A DNA stretch of 64,000 bases from Streptomyces sennicomposti (GTDB taxonomy: Bacteria > Actinomycetota > Actinomycetes > Streptomycetales > Streptomycetaceae). The translations under genes and the position numbers were made by a program. Below the pieces are notes generated by a model, which did not search any database, was not told the origin of the DNA, and was given only the letters and a program-made list of their open reading frames with translations. This document shows, piece by piece, positions 7,551 to 17,577 of the stretch (its first letter is position 1; every line of letters starts with the position of its first letter). Location of the stretch: positions 1 through 64,000 of the forward strand of contig NZ_JAIOAB010000014.1 in the NCBI RefSeq assembly GCF_019890635.1, read 5' to 3'.

Positions 7551-8804
7551 ATGAGCACCGCCACCGCCGAACAGAAGGCGGCGCCCGCGAAGAAGCGGGG
7601 ATCAGGCCTGTTCCAGGGCCTGCAGAAGGTCGGCCGAAGCCTGCAGCTTCCGATCGCCGTGCTGCCGGCGGCGGGCATCCTGCTGCGCCTGGGCCAGGCG
7701 GACGTGCACGACAAGCTGAACCTGCCGGACAAGGTCACGGCGGTGTTCGCGACGGCCGGTGGTGCCATCTTCGACAACCTGCCGCTGCTGTTCTGCATCG
7801 GTGTGGCGATCGGCTTCGCCAAGAAGGCCGACGGCTCCACGGCGCTGGCCGGCCTCGTCGGCTTCCTGGTCTACAGCAACGTGCTGAAGGCGTTCCCGGT
7901 CACCGAGGCGAAGGTGCAGGCGGGCGCGGACATAGCCGCGACGTACAACAACCCCGGTGTCCTCGGCGGCATCATCATGGGTCTGCTCTCGGCGGTGCTG
8001 TGGCAGCGCTACCACCGCAAGAAGCTGGTGGACTGGCTCGGCTTCTTCAACGGCCGCCGTCTGGTGCCGATCATCATGGCCTTCGTCGGCACCGCGATGG
8101 GCGTCCTCTTCGGCCTGATCTGGAAGCCGATCGGTGAGGGCATCTCCGACTTCGGCGAGTGGATCACCGGTCTGGGTGCCCTCGGCGCCGGTCTGTTCGG
8201 CCTGATCAACCGCGCGCTGCTCCCCGTCGGCATGCACCAGTTCGTCAACACCGTCTCGTGGTTCCAGATCGGCGACTTCAAGAACGCGGCCGGCGACGTC
8301 GTCCACGGCGACCTGAACCGCTTCTTCGCGGGTGACCCGACCGCCGGTCAGTTCATGTCCGGCTTCTTCCCGATCATGATGTTCGGCCTGCCGGCCGCCG
8401 CGCTCGCCATCGCGCACTGCGCCCGCCCCGAGCGCCGCAAGGCCGTGCTGGGCATGATGATCTCGCTCGCGCTGACCTCGTTCGTCACGGGCGTGACCGA
8501 GCCCATCGAGTTCGCGTTCATGTTCATCGCCCCGCTGCTGTACGCGATCCACGCGGTGCTGACCGCCGCGTCCATGGCGATCACCTGGGCGCTCGGCGTG
8601 CACGCCGGCTTCACCTTCTCGGCCGGCTTCATCGACTACGCGCTGAACTGGAACCTGGCGACGAAGCCCTGGCTGATCATCCCGATCGGCCTGGTGTTCG
8701 CGGCGGTGTACTACTTCCTCTTCCGCTTCGCCATCACCAAGTTCAACCTCCCCACCCCGGGCCGCGAGCCCGAGGAGGAGGTCGAGGACCTCACCAAGGC
8801 GTGA
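7551..8804 (+). CDS. nagE2: PTS EIIC GlcNAc permease (NagE2-like)
   Basis: A 417-residue EIIC protein that moves GlcNAc across the membrane while EIIB phosphorylates it. Motifs: GRSLQLPIAVLPAAGILLRLGQ at residues ~25-46 and LTSFVTGVTEPIEFAFMF. The ATG at 7551 follows GGAGG by 8 nt; an earlier ATG at 7536 lacks this. Strong double dre operator upstream and strong terminator downstream make it a single-gene unit. By position and by the S. coelicolor precedent it is the main GlcNAc permease working with NagF. Confidence 0.95.
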   Translation: MSTATAEQKAAPAKKRGSGLFQGLQKVGRSLQLPIAVLPAAGILLRLGQADVHDKLNLPDKVTAVFATAGGAIFDNLPLLFCIGVAIGFAKKADGSTALAGLVGFLVYSNVLKAFPVTEAKVQAGADIAATYNNPGVLGGIIMGLLSAVLWQRYHRKKLVDWLGFFNGRRLVPIIMAFVGTAMGVLFGLIWKPIGEGISDFGEWITGLGALGAGLFGLINRALLPVGMHQFVNTVSWFQIGDFKNAAGDVVHGDLNRFFAGDPTAGQFMSGFFPIMMFGLPAAALAIAHCARPERRKAVLGMMISLALTSFVTGVTEPIEFAFMFIAPLLYAIHAVLTAASMAITWALGVHAGFTFSAGFIDYALNWNLATKPWLIIPIGLVFAAVYYFLFRFAITKFNLPTPGREPEEEVEDLTKA

Positions 8805-8830
8805 GTTCCCCCGGCCCCGCCGGACCATGA

Positions 8831-8870
8831 CGAGGCCCCCCGAGCCGGAGAATCCGCTCGGGGGGCCTCG
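8831..8870. terminator. Bidirectional terminator after nagE2
   Basis: A perfect 14-bp stem CGAGGCCCCCCGAG (8831-8844) with CTCGGGGGGCCTCG (8857-8870), between convergent nagE2 and the MBL hydrolase. Confidence 0.85.
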
Positions 8871-8902
8871 TCGTACCGTCGCGCGGCCCGGCTCGCCCGT
8901 GC

Positions 8903-9655
8903 TCAGACCTCGTACGTCGCTCCGGGCGCCGCCAGCGCCACCGGCCCGGCGTAGGCGGCGCGGGCGTGGGCGAGGTTGATCTCCGGGTCGGTCCACGGCG
9001 GGATGTGGGTGAGGACCAGGCTGCGCACCCCCGCGCGGGCGGCGGCCTCGCCGGCCTCGCGGCCGTTGAGGTGGAGGTCGGGGATGTCCTCCTTGCCGTC
9101 CGTGAAGGCGGCCTCGCACAGGAACAGGTCGGCGCCGCGGGCCAGTTCCTCCAGGGCGTCGCTCACCCCGGTGTCGCCCGAGTACGTCAGCGTCCGGCCG
9201 CCGTGCTCGATGCGGATGGCGTACGCCTCCACGGGGTGGGCCACGCGCTCGGTGTGCACGGTGAACGGGCCGATCTCGAACGTGCCCGGCTTGACCGTGT
9301 GGAAGTCGAAGACCTCGCTCATCGACGAGGCGGAGGGGGTGTCGGCGTAGGCGGTGGTGAGGCGGTGCTCGGTGCCCTCGGGGCCGTAGACCGGGAGCGG
9401 GTCGCAACGGCCGCCGTCGTAACGGTAGTAGCGCGCGACGAAGTAGACGCACATGTCGATGCAGTGGTCGGCGTGCAGATGACTCAGGAAGACGGCGTCG
9501 AGGTCGTAGAGACCGCAGTGGCGCTGCAGCTCGCCCAGGGCGCCGTTGCCCATGTCGAGGAGCAGCCGGAAGCCGTCGGCCTCTACGAGGTAGCTCGAAC
9601 AGGCCGATTCCGCGGACGGGAACGACCCCGAGCAGCCGACGACGGTGAGCTTCAT
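8903..9655 (-). CDS. MBL-fold metal-dependent hydrolase
   Basis: A 250-residue metallo-beta-lactamase-fold protein. The metal motif HLHADH is at residues 59-64, TYSGDTG supplies a further Asp, and the late LTHIPPW supplies a His. MKLTVVGCSGSFPSAESACSSYLVEADGFRLLLDMGNG is the usual N-terminus of the RNase Z/phosphodiesterase-like branch. The ATG at 9655 fits the family start. The substrate is not known; cyclic nucleotide or tRNA-like substrates are possible for this branch. Confidence 0.88.
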   Translation of the reverse strand: MKLTVVGCSGSFPSAESACSSYLVEADGFRLLLDMGNGALGELQRHCGLYDLDAVFLSHLHADHCIDMCVYFVARYYRYDGGRCDPLPVYGPEGTEHRLTTAYADTPSASSMSEVFDFHTVKPGTFEIGPFTVHTERVAHPVEAYAIRIEHGGRTLTYSGDTGVSDALEELARGADLFLCEAAFTDGKEDIPDLHLNGREAGEAAARAGVRSLVLTHIPPWTDPEINLAHARAAYAGPVALAAPGATYEV

Positions 9656-9867
9656 GAAGCAGAAACCTCCGCTGGCGGGATGGATACAGAAGGTGACGGG
9701 GGTCGTGCGGTCCGTCGAGCGTAAGGCGCGAAACGGCTGGTCGCTCCTCCGGCAAGGGCGGTTGTGGGCGAACTCACCTGCGGTGTCACCGGTTCGGCTG
9801 GACGTGGGGCGCATGAGGTCCGCAAGAGGGCGCGCGCCGAGTCTCGCGCGCCGGTAACGTCGTCCTT

Positions 9868-10323
9868 ATGGACACGTCCTGGTGGCTGGCGCTCGCGGCG
9901 GTGGTGCTGCTGGCGCTCGTCGCCACGCTCGTCGACGGCTGGGGGCGGGGCCGCCGTCCCGCCGGCCGCAGGTCGCGCCCGCCGGGACGGCCCGGGGGCC
10001 GGACGACCGCCGCGCGTCCGCGCCCGGCGGAGATCTGGTGGGCCACCGTGCCCTACGAGGACGGTCCCGGCTCCAAGGACCGGCCGTGCCTGGTGCTGTC
10101 GGTGCACGGCAAGCGGGCCCGGGTCGCCAAGATCACCAGCAAGTTCCACGACGAGCGCGCCGGGGTGATCCCGCTGCCGCCCGGCTCGGTGGGGGACGGA
10201 CAGGGGCGGACCAGCTTCCTGGAGACCGACGAGGTGCGCGAGGTGCCGGTGTGGGACTTCCGGCGCCGGGTGGGGGTCGTGGACCCGGTCCTGTGGGACC
10301 AGGTGCGCTACCTGGCCGGCTGA
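9868..10323 (+). CDS. Membrane-anchored PemK/MazF-family protein without antitoxin
   Basis: A 151-residue protein with an N-terminal transmembrane helix (SWWLALAAVVLLALVATLV), a basic Arg/Pro/Gly linker (residues 25-53), and a PemK/MazF-like domain: RPAEIWWATVPYEDGPGSKDRPCLVLSV (residues ~52-79), then VAKITSKFHDE. MazF-like proteins are RNases or inactive relatives. No short antitoxin gene precedes it; the neighbour is divergent. The membrane anchor and lack of a partner suggest a domesticated role rather than a toxin. Confidence 0.8.
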   Translation: MDTSWWLALAAVVLLALVATLVDGWGRGRRPAGRRSRPPGRPGGRTTAARPRPAEIWWATVPYEDGPGSKDRPCLVLSVHGKRARVAKITSKFHDERAGVIPLPPGSVGDGQGRTSFLETDEVREVPVWDFRRRVGVVDPVLWDQVRYLAG

Positions 10324-10353
10324 GCCGCGCCACCGCGGCCCCGGGTACGGCGC

Positions 10354-10977
10354 TCATGGCCGCGTCACCTTCACCGTGACCGTCCACTCCTGGATGCCCA
10401 GGCAGGAGATCTTGCCGGGGCCGGTCGCGCACAGCGGGCGGGAGGCGGACAGACGGGCCGTGCCGGGGGCGGACGCCGTGAACGCGGCGAGGGCGTCGCC
10501 CGGCAGGATGACGATCCCGGCGTTGGCGCCCTTGAGGATGCCGCCCTCGGCCTTGACCGGGCTCCACGGGCGTTCCTTGGTGCCGTCCAGGTTCATCCGC
10601 ACCGACCCGCCGACGGTCAGGCAGACGGTCCGCCCGGTGTCGGCGGCGGTCAGCTCCACGTGCCGCACACAGCCGGACGGAGAGGCCGGGGCCGAGCCGG
10701 TCGCGGACGGCGGGGCAGAAGCGGACCCCGCCCCTGACGGTGAGCCCGGCCCCGACGGTGACCCCGGCGCCGACGCGGACCCCGAGGGAGACGCGGACGC
10801 GGACGCCGACGCCGAGGCCGTCGCACCGCCGCTCCCCGCCCCCGTCGGGCCGCCCTTGCCGTCGTCGTCCTGCGTGCCGCAGCCCGCGAGCAGCAGGGCC
10901 GCCGCGGCCGCTGCCGCCGTGGTGGCGGCGAGGGTGCCGCGGTGGAGGGTGCGCGTGGTGAGCGTCGTACGGCGCAT
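10354..10977 (-). CDS. Putative lipoprotein with Ser/Ala/Pro/Gly linker
   Basis: A 207-residue protein. The signal peptide ends in the lipobox LLLAGC, then comes a long low-complexity linker of Ser, Ala, Gly and Pro (about residues 40-110), and a small C-terminal domain beginning SGCVRHVELTAADTGRTVCLTVGGSVRMNL with Cys residues, probably beta-rich. The linker would push the domain out into the cell wall. The start at 10977 is supported by GGAAGG upstream. It is convergent with the MazF-like gene. No known function. Confidence 0.8.
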   Translation of the reverse strand: MRRTTLTTRTLHRGTLAATTAAAAAAALLLAGCGTQDDDGKGGPTGAGSGGATASASASASASPSGSASAPGSPSGPGSPSGAGSASAPPSATGSAPASPSGCVRHVELTAADTGRTVCLTVGGSVRMNLDGTKERPWSPVKAEGGILKGANAGIVILPGDALAAFTASAPGTARLSASRPLCATGPGKISCLGIQEWTVTVKVTRP

Positions 10978-11121
10978 GGGCGTCCGCCTTCCTTGCCGAC
11001 CCGGTTGCCGGGTGTCCAGTGCCCTGATGCCGATGTGACGTTTCTCCAGCACATCAGGATCCTTCCCCCACGCACGCCGAACCCCTGCGCGCCTGAGCCC
11101 CCCGGCACAGCAACATGCGCC

Positions 11122-11153
11122 GGGACCCCGGCCGCTGTGCCGGCCGGGGTCCC
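11122..11153 (-). terminator. Hairpin terminator after the S53 peptidase
   Basis: A perfect 13-bp stem GGGACCCCGGCCG (11122-11134) with CGGCCGGGGTCCC (11141-11153), 33 bp past the stop. Confidence 0.8.
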
Positions 11154-11186
11154 TCAGCTGCGGGTGCGGATCGCGCGGGGCGCCGG

Positions 11187-13268
11187 TCAGCTGGTCGTCA
11201 GGGCGGTGTCGTCCACGACGAAGCTGGTCTGGAGCGAGGAGTCCTCGACGCCGTTGAACTTCAGGGTGACCGTCTGGCCCGCCAGCGAGGACAGGTCGAA
11301 GGTCTTCTGCGCGTACCCGGAGGCCTTGTTGAGGTTGGAGTAGGTCGCCAGGGTGGTCGAACCGGCGGTCACCGTCAGCTTGTCGTACTGCGAGCTGGTG
11401 GTGGTCTCGGCGGTGTCGATGTGCAGGTAGAAGGTGAGCGTGGCCTTGCAGCCGGCCGGGATGGTCACCGACTGGGACAGCGTGTCAGTGTGCGAGGAGC
11501 CGTAGCCGTCGAGCCAGGCCTTGTAGGAGCCGCCGTGCGCCGCCTCACCGCTGTCGGTGGTGATGACGCCGCTGGAGGCGGTCCAGCCGGTGCTGCCGGA
11601 CTCGAAGCCCGGGTTGGCCAGCAGCTGGGTGGCCGAGCAGGTGCCGCCGCCGGAGCCGACGGTCCAGGTGAAGGAGGTCGAGCCGGTGGCGCCGGTGGAG
11701 TCCTTGGCGGTGACGGTGACCTGGTAGGTGCCGGCGGTGGAGGCGGTGCCGGTGATCAGGCCGGTGGAGCTGTTGATGGTCAGCCCGGTGGGCAGGCCGG
11801 TGGCGCTGTAGGTGAGGGCCGCGCCCGCGCTGTCGGTGGCCTTGATCTGGAGGCTGACCGAGCCGCCGGTGGTGGTCGACTGGCTGCCGGGGTTGGTGAC
11901 GGTCACGGTGTTGCCGGTGCCGCCGCCGCCCGAGGTGAACGCGGCGGTGCCGTTCGGGGTGCCCCAGCCGGTCGGGCCGTCGTAGCCGGTGGTCGCCTTG
12001 CAGAAGTACGAGGTCGAGCAGGAGCCGTTGGAGCCGCTGGTGACGTCGTACAGGTTGCCGGTGTGGCTGTAGGGGTACTTCGCCGGGTAGTCGCTCGCGC
12101 CCGGGGCGCCCGCGAGGGCGTAGACGCCGGCGATGATCGGGGCGGAGGCGCTGGTGCCGCCGTAGACCGCCCAGCCGGAGCCGCCGTAGGTGTCGTAGAC
12201 CGCTACGCCGGTGGCCGGGTCGGCGACCGCGGAGACGTCGGCCTCCATGCGCTTGGAGCAGCCGGTGTCGGTCTGCCAGGTCGGCTTGGGGTCGTAGGCC
12301 GAGCAGCCGGAGCCGGTGCCCTCGGTGGAGTTGGTGTTCCACACCGACTCGCTCCAGCCGCGCGAGCCCGAGGAGCTGGTGAGCGCGGTGCCGCCGACGG
12401 CGGTCACGTACTGCGAGGTCGCCGGGTACTCGGCGCCGTAGCCGGAGTCGCCCGCGGAGACGGTGATGGCGACGCCGGGGTGCTTGAAGTACTGGCTGTC
12501 CAGGCTGGTCTGCGAGGACTCCTCGTCGCCGCCCCAGCTGTTGGAGACGAACTTGGCGCCGAGCGCGACGGCCTCGTTCTCGGCGGTGCCGAGGTCGGCG
12601 TCGGTGGCGGAGTTGGCCTCGACGAGGATGATGTTGCAGTTCGGGCAGACGGCGCTGACCATGTCGATGTCCAGGGCCTCTTCACCGGCCCAGCCGCTGT
12701 CGTTCGTCGGCAGCGAGGTGGTGGAGCCGGTCTGGCTGACCTGCTTGAAGCAGCCGTTGGCCTTGGTGCACGCGGACAGGCCGAACTGCGAGCGGTAGGT
12801 GGCGAGGTCGGACTCGGCGTTGGGGTCGTTGTAGGCGTCGACCACGGCGACGGTCAGGCCGGAGCCGCCGGTGCTCGGCAGGTTGTAGGCGCTGTGCAGG
12901 TTGGCCGGCGAGAGGCCGGAGGGCGCGGCGGCGGCGACCGCCGACGCGAGCCGCTGCTCGATGTCGGTACGGCGCTGGGCGAAGCAGGACGCGTGGCCGG
13001 GCTCGGCGGTGGCGCACAGGTGCTGGGTGGGCACCTTCTGGCCGGCCTTGCCGGTGGTGTGGAAGGTCTGCCGCTCGGGGGCGGTCAGGGCCTTGGCGTT
13101 CTGCGTCACCCGGGAGGTCTGGGGCGCGGAAGCGGGTGCGGAAGCGGTCTGGGCGCCGGCCGTGGGCGCCGCCGCGAAGCCGGCGACGGTGAGGGCGAGC
13201 GCGGGGAAGGCGAGGGCGAGGAGCCTCGGCAGGCTCCGTCTCGGCCCGCTCGGGCGTGACTCACGCAT
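11187..13268 (-). CDS. Secreted S53 (sedolisin/kumamolisin-like) serine peptidase
   Basis: A 693-residue exported acid-type peptidase. A Sec signal peptide (residues ~1-40, ending PTAGAQ) is followed by a short pro-region and the catalytic domain. The catalytic triad of the family is visible: Glu196 and Asp200 in GEEALDIDM, and Ser373 in GGTSASAP; Asp274 in SAGDSGYG is the oxyanion residue. A C-terminal Ig-like 'putative Ig' domain ([12 protein letters not shown]..., residues ~455-540) and a beta-sandwich carbohydrate- or cell-wall-binding-like domain follow. The usual long S53 prodomain is shortened. Monocistronic with its own terminator. Confidence 0.93.
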   Translation of the reverse strand: MRESRPSGPRRSLPRLLALAFPALALTVAGFAAAPTAGAQTASAPASAPQTSRVTQNAKALTAPERQTFHTTGKAGQKVPTQHLCATAEPGHASCFAQRRTDIEQRLASAVAAAAPSGLSPANLHSAYNLPSTGGSGLTVAVVDAYNDPNAESDLATYRSQFGLSACTKANGCFKQVSQTGSTTSLPTNDSGWAGEEALDIDMVSAVCPNCNIILVEANSATDADLGTAENEAVALGAKFVSNSWGGDEESSQTSLDSQYFKHPGVAITVSAGDSGYGAEYPATSQYVTAVGGTALTSSSGSRGWSESVWNTNSTEGTGSGCSAYDPKPTWQTDTGCSKRMEADVSAVADPATGVAVYDTYGGSGWAVYGGTSASAPIIAGVYALAGAPGASDYPAKYPYSHTGNLYDVTSGSNGSCSTSYFCKATTGYDGPTGWGTPNGTAAFTSGGGGTGNTVTVTNPGSQSTTTGGSVSLQIKATDSAGAALTYSATGLPTGLTINSSTGLITGTASTAGTYQVTVTAKDSTGATGSTSFTWTVGSGGGTCSATQLLANPGFESGSTGWTASSGVITTDSGEAAHGGSYKAWLDGYGSSHTDTLSQSVTIPAGCKATLTFYLHIDTAETTTSSQYDKLTVTAGSTTLATYSNLNKASGYAQKTFDLSSLAGQTVTLKFNGVEDSSLQTSFVVDDTALTTS

Positions 13269-13660
13269 GGGGTGCTGCCTCCATCGGGAAGTGGGGTTTC
13301 GCTCTGGTCGGGCAGGCCCGTGACGCGCGTAGCGGCGGCGAGACCGCGCAGTCATGAGCATGACACTCAGACACCTTCGTCCTGCCGATGAGCGTGACAT
13401 GACAGGTGCGGTAGGAACGTAGCCCCGGCCCGAGGGCGACCGGCAGTGGCGGAGGGAATTCTTTGCCCCTCCATAGGATGCGGTTGGCCGCCTCGTGGGA
13501 GGGGGCTGGCGCGTCCTTGATTCAACGACCGAGGAGCCGGCGGCCGAGAAGCCGACAGCCGAGGAGCCGGCGACCGGGCGCGGGCCCGGCCGGCTCGGCG
13601 CCGGGCGCGGACGGGCGCCCGGCCGGGGTCAGGCCGGCGCCCGGCCAGGGTCAGCCGGGG
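13269..13660. other. Intergenic region, promoter side of S53 peptidase
   Basis: 392 bp without a gene. The left part is the S53 leader. The right part (13530-13660) is a set of imperfect repeats on GGAGCCGGCGACC and GGCGCCCGGCCGGGGTCAG themes, able to fold into GC hairpins that probably end the cysM transcript. Confidence 0.5.
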
Positions 13661-14617
<957 letters not shown>

Positions 14618-14628
14618 TCAGCGGCCGA

Positions 14629-14907
14629 TCAGCGCATGCCGCCGGCGACGGCCGGCAGGATCGTCACGTTGTCGCCGTCGCCGAGCTTGGTGTTGATGCC
14701 GTCCAGGAAGCGGACGTCCTCGTCGTTCAGGTAGACGTTGACGAAGCGGCGCAGCTGGTCGCCGTCCACGATGCGGGCCTGGATGCCCGGGTGCCGGGTC
14801 TCGAGGTCGGCGAAGAGCGCGGCGAGCGTCTCCCCGTTGCCCTCCACCGCCTTCTGACCGTCGGTGTAGGTGCGGAGGATGGTCGGGATGCGGACCTCGA
14901 TGGCCAT
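14629..14907 (-). CDS. cysO: CysO, ubiquitin-like sulfur carrier (ThiS/MoaD family)
   Basis: A 92-residue beta-grasp sulfur carrier: MAIEVRIPTILRTYTDGQ, FVNVYLNDEDVRFLDGINTKLGDGDNVTILPAVAGG. Family carriers end in Gly-Gly, which is activated and thiocarboxylated. Here Gly89-Gly90 is followed by Met91-Arg92, so the carrier must be trimmed before it can work. The nearby Mec-like JAMM peptidase is the obvious candidate. It precedes cysM and follows a cysteine-ended leader peptide. The ATG is preceded by CAGGAG. Confidence 0.95.
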   Translation of the reverse strand: MAIEVRIPTILRTYTDGQKAVEGNGETLAALFADLETRHPGIQARIVDGDQLRRFVNVYLNDEDVRFLDGINTKLGDGDNVTILPAVAGGMR

Positions 14908-15023
14908 GGTGGCGGGCTCCTGTCAGGAAGGATGTCGTCGGTTCGGGTGGGCGCGCGATCGGGCTCCCGGCCGTCGGGCGCCGGGCTGGGCCGCGGCGCA
15001 CGGCCGTACGGCGGCAGGGAACA

Positions 15024-15119
15024 TCAACAGATGGCGCTGTTCAACCTGCACAGGTCGACGTGCAGCCGCGCCACGAGCAGCGTGCCCGGGAGGTCGTCGC
15101 TCACGTCGTTCAGAACCAT
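15024..15119 (-). CDS. Cysteine-ended leader peptide (attenuator uORF) before cysO-cysM
   Basis: A 31-codon frame starting MVLNDVSDDL and ending RLHVDLCRLNSAIC-stop. The C-terminal R-x-H-V-D-L-C-R-x-x-S-A-I-C pattern is that of actinobacterial 'putative leader peptides' found before sulfur and cysteine genes, where slow decoding of Cys codons regulates downstream expression. It lies about 116 bp before cysO and after mec. I see two Cys codons, the last one just before the stop. Confidence 0.85.
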   Translation of the reverse strand: MVLNDVSDDLPGTLLVARLHVDLCRLNSAIC

Positions 15120-15219
15120 GCGCTCATCGTAACGATTCCCGGGCCCCGGCCCGGAGTGTGATCTCGCCCCTCGGACAGATTTCATCCAGCCCGCGAGACC
15201 CGAGGGGTCCGGCGCCCGC

Positions 15220-15642
15220 TCAGTAGGCCTCGACGACCTTGACCTCCTCCTCGGTGACCTCGCCCTCCACGATGCGGAACGAGCGGAACTGGAACTCGCC
15301 CGCGCCGTCGGCGTCCGCGGTGGAGACCAGGACGTAGTGGGCGCCGGGCTCGTTGGCGTAGGAGATGTCGGTGCGCGAGGGGTAGGCCTCGGTCGCGGTG
15401 TGGGAGTGGTAGATGACCACCGGCTCCTCGTCGCGGTCGTCCATCTCGCGGTAGAGCCTGAGCAGGTCCTGCGAGTCGAACTCGTAGAACGTGGGCGAGC
15501 GGGCGGCGTTCAGCATCGGGACGAACCGCTCGGGGCGGCCGGCGCCCACGGGCCCGGCGACCACGCCGCACGCCTCGTCGGGGTGGTCGGCGCGCGCGTG
15601 CGCGACGATCTGGTCGTAGAGCGACTGGGTGATGGTGAGCAT
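15220..15642 (-). CDS. mec: Mec-like M67 (JAMM) metallopeptidase
   Basis: A 140-residue JAB1/MPN+ zinc peptidase. Glu23 (DEACGVV) is the general base and HSHTATEAYPSRTD gives His79, His81, Ser89 and Asp92, the complete JAMM signature. In mycobacteria Mec releases cysteine from CysO-Cys; in the related QbsD/QbsE system the peptidase trims a C-terminal dipeptide after Gly-Gly. Here it could do both, since CysO ends GGMR. It is upstream of the leader peptide, cysO and cysM on the same strand. Confidence 0.95.
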   Translation of the reverse strand: MLTITQSLYDQIVAHARADHPDEACGVVAGPVGAGRPERFVPMLNAARSPTFYEFDSQDLLRLYREMDDRDEEPVVIYHSHTATEAYPSRTDISYANEPGAHYVLVSTADADGAGEFQFRSFRIVEGEVTEEEVKVVEAY

Positions 15643-15662
15643 GCGGCACAGGATAAGCAGGA

Positions 15663-15699
15663 GGGCCGTTCCGTACCGGGGAGTGGTACGGAACGGCCC
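15663..15699 (-). terminator. Hairpin terminator after the permease
   Basis: A perfect 15-bp stem GGGCCGTTCCGTACC (15663-15677) with GGTACGGAACGGCCC (15685-15699), 79 bp beyond the permease stop and before mec. Confidence 0.85.
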
Positions 15700-15722
15700 A
15701 TATCGCGGACGCCTTGAGCGGC

Positions 15723-15757
15723 GGCGGGAGCGGCTTCCACGAGTATCCGCTCCCGCC
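15723..15757 (-). terminator. Second hairpin directly after the permease stop
   Basis: An 11-bp stem GGCGGGAGCGG (15723-15733) with CCGCTCCCGCC (15747-15757). It gives a tandem terminator with the stem at 15663. Confidence 0.7.
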
Positions 15758-15777
15758 GGACGTCCACGCTGGAGGGG

Positions 15778-17199
15778 CTACCGCCGGTTGAAGGCGGCGG
15801 CCTCCGGGTTGCGGCGCTTGAGCACCAGGTAGGAGACGGCGAGGATCAGGCCCCACAGCGGCGCGCAGTACAGCGAGACGCGGGCGTCCTTGTCGATGCC
15901 CATCAGCACGATGACCATGCCGATGAAGGCGAGCGCGAACCAGCTCGCATACGGGGCGCCGGGGGCGCGGAACTCCGACTTGGGCAGCTCCCCGCGGTCG
16001 GACTTGGCCCGGTAGCGGATCTGGCAGACCAGGATGACGATCCAGGCCCACATGCCGGAGATGGTGGCGAAGGAGACGACGTAGTCGAACGCCTTGCCCG
16101 GCCACTGGTAGTTGATCCACACGCCGACCAGCATCAGCGCGGCGGAGAACGTGGTGCCGATCAGCGGGGTGCCGCTGCGGGTCAGCTTGGTGAAGAACTG
16201 CGGGCCCTGGCTGTTGAGCGCGAGGTCGCGCAGCATGCGGCCGGTGGAGTACATGCCCGAGTTGCAGGAGGACAGGGCGGCGGTGAGCACCACGAAGTTC
16301 ACGATGCCGGCGCCCGCGGGCAGGCCCATCTTCTCGAAGGCGACCACGAAGGGGCTCGCGCCGGCGTGGAAGCTCGTCCACGGCACGACGGACAGGATCA
16401 TGATCAGCGCGCCGACGTAGAAGACGGCGATGCGCCACGGCACGGTGTTGATCGCGCGGGGCAGCACGGTCCTGGGGTCCTTGGACTCGCCCGCGGTGAC
16501 GCCGACCAGCTCGACGGCGAGGAAGGCGAACATGACCATCTGCAGCGTCATCAGCGTGTTGCCGACGCCGTGCGGGAAGAATCCGCCGTCGCTCCACAGG
16601 TGGGTCATGGAGGCGGTGTCACCGGCGTCGGAGAAGCCGATGGTGAGGATGCCGGCGCAGATCAGGATCATGCCGATGATGGCGGTGACCTTGACCATGG
16701 AGAACCAGAACTCCAGCTCGCCGAAGAGCTTCACGGAGATCAGGTTGGCGCCGTAGAGCACGACGGTGAAGATCAGCGCCGACACCCATTGCGGGATGTC
16801 GAACCAGTACGTCATGTACGCGGCCGCGGCGGTGACCTCGGTGATGCCGGTGACCACCCAGAACAGCCAGTACGTCCAGCCGGTCACGAAGCCCGCGAAG
16901 GGGCCGATGAACTCGCGCGCGTACTCCGAGAAGGAGCCGGAGACCGGGCGGTACATCAGCAGCTCGCCGAGCGCCCGCATGATGAGGAAGATGACGAAGC
17001 CGGCGACGGCGTACGCCAGGATCAGGCTGGGGCCCGCCTTGGAGATGCCCTTGCCCGCGCCGAGGAAGAGACCCGTTCCGATGGCGCCGCCGATGGCGAT
17101 CATCTGGATCTGCCGGGCGCCGAGACCGCGGTGGTAGCCCTCGCCGTCCTGCACGGCCTCTTCGCCGGATTGTGCTTGTTTGACCTGCGCTGAGGTCAT
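15778..17199 (-). CDS. APC-family amino acid permease
   Basis: A 473-residue transporter with twelve predicted helices. The N-terminal YHRGLGARQIQMIAIGGAIGTGLFLGAGKGISKAGPS carries the APC consensus G-x-G-T-G-L-F, and GELLMYRPVSGSFSEYAREFIGPFAGF is typical of the AAT (proton-coupled) subfamily with AnsP, CycA and GabP. Substrate cannot be told; asparagine, D-serine/alanine/glycine or GABA are options. I chose the ATG at 17199 with AGAAAGG upstream. Tandem terminators follow. Confidence 0.9.
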   Translation of the reverse strand: MTSAQVKQAQSGEEAVQDGEGYHRGLGARQIQMIAIGGAIGTGLFLGAGKGISKAGPSLILAYAVAGFVIFLIMRALGELLMYRPVSGSFSEYAREFIGPFAGFVTGWTYWLFWVVTGITEVTAAAAYMTYWFDIPQWVSALIFTVVLYGANLISVKLFGELEFWFSMVKVTAIIGMILICAGILTIGFSDAGDTASMTHLWSDGGFFPHGVGNTLMTLQMVMFAFLAVELVGVTAGESKDPRTVLPRAINTVPWRIAVFYVGALIMILSVVPWTSFHAGASPFVVAFEKMGLPAGAGIVNFVVLTAALSSCNSGMYSTGRMLRDLALNSQGPQFFTKLTRSGTPLIGTTFSAALMLVGVWINYQWPGKAFDYVVSFATISGMWAWIVILVCQIRYRAKSDRGELPKSEFRAPGAPYASWFALAFIGMVIVLMGIDKDARVSLYCAPLWGLILAVSYLVLKRRNPEAAAFNRR

Positions 17200-17577
17200 G
17201 CGTGGTGCGCCTTTCTCCATGCCGACCCGGACCGTTCGTCGGCCGCGGATCGGGTTTCGATCCCCCCGGATGATGGAGTTGAGCGCCCCCGGACCTGCCC
17301 GGGCTCGCTCAGCCTGGCCGGCGGTCGCCGGCTCGGTGGCGCACCCGGCTGAACGTGGGTGGTGTTCGCCGGGCGGTCGTGAAGATGTACCACGCCCGGG
17401 CCGCTGATCGCAGGTATCGACTGTGACCCACGACACGGAAGAAAACGGACAAGACCCGCACCAAAGCGACCATAGAGGTCACAAAGGTGACGGGATCGTT
17501 ATCCGGATTTGAGCGTCCTCTGAGCGAACACCCAATCGGCGCAAACCGGTGGATCTCGGGGCGGTGGAGTGCGGATC
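17200..17577. other. Intergenic region before the permease
   Basis: 378 bp without a gene. The only structure I note is GTCAC-AAAG-GTGAC (17478-17491), a short inverted repeat that could be a regulator site for the permease promoter. AT content rises at 17440-17510, as expected for a promoter. Confidence 0.4.

Noticed and set aside
11115..13259. 714-codon open frame on the plus strand
   Set aside because: It is antisense to the S53 peptidase and its translation is Gly/Ala/Val/Arg-rich with no family; the minus frame has full catalytic motifs.
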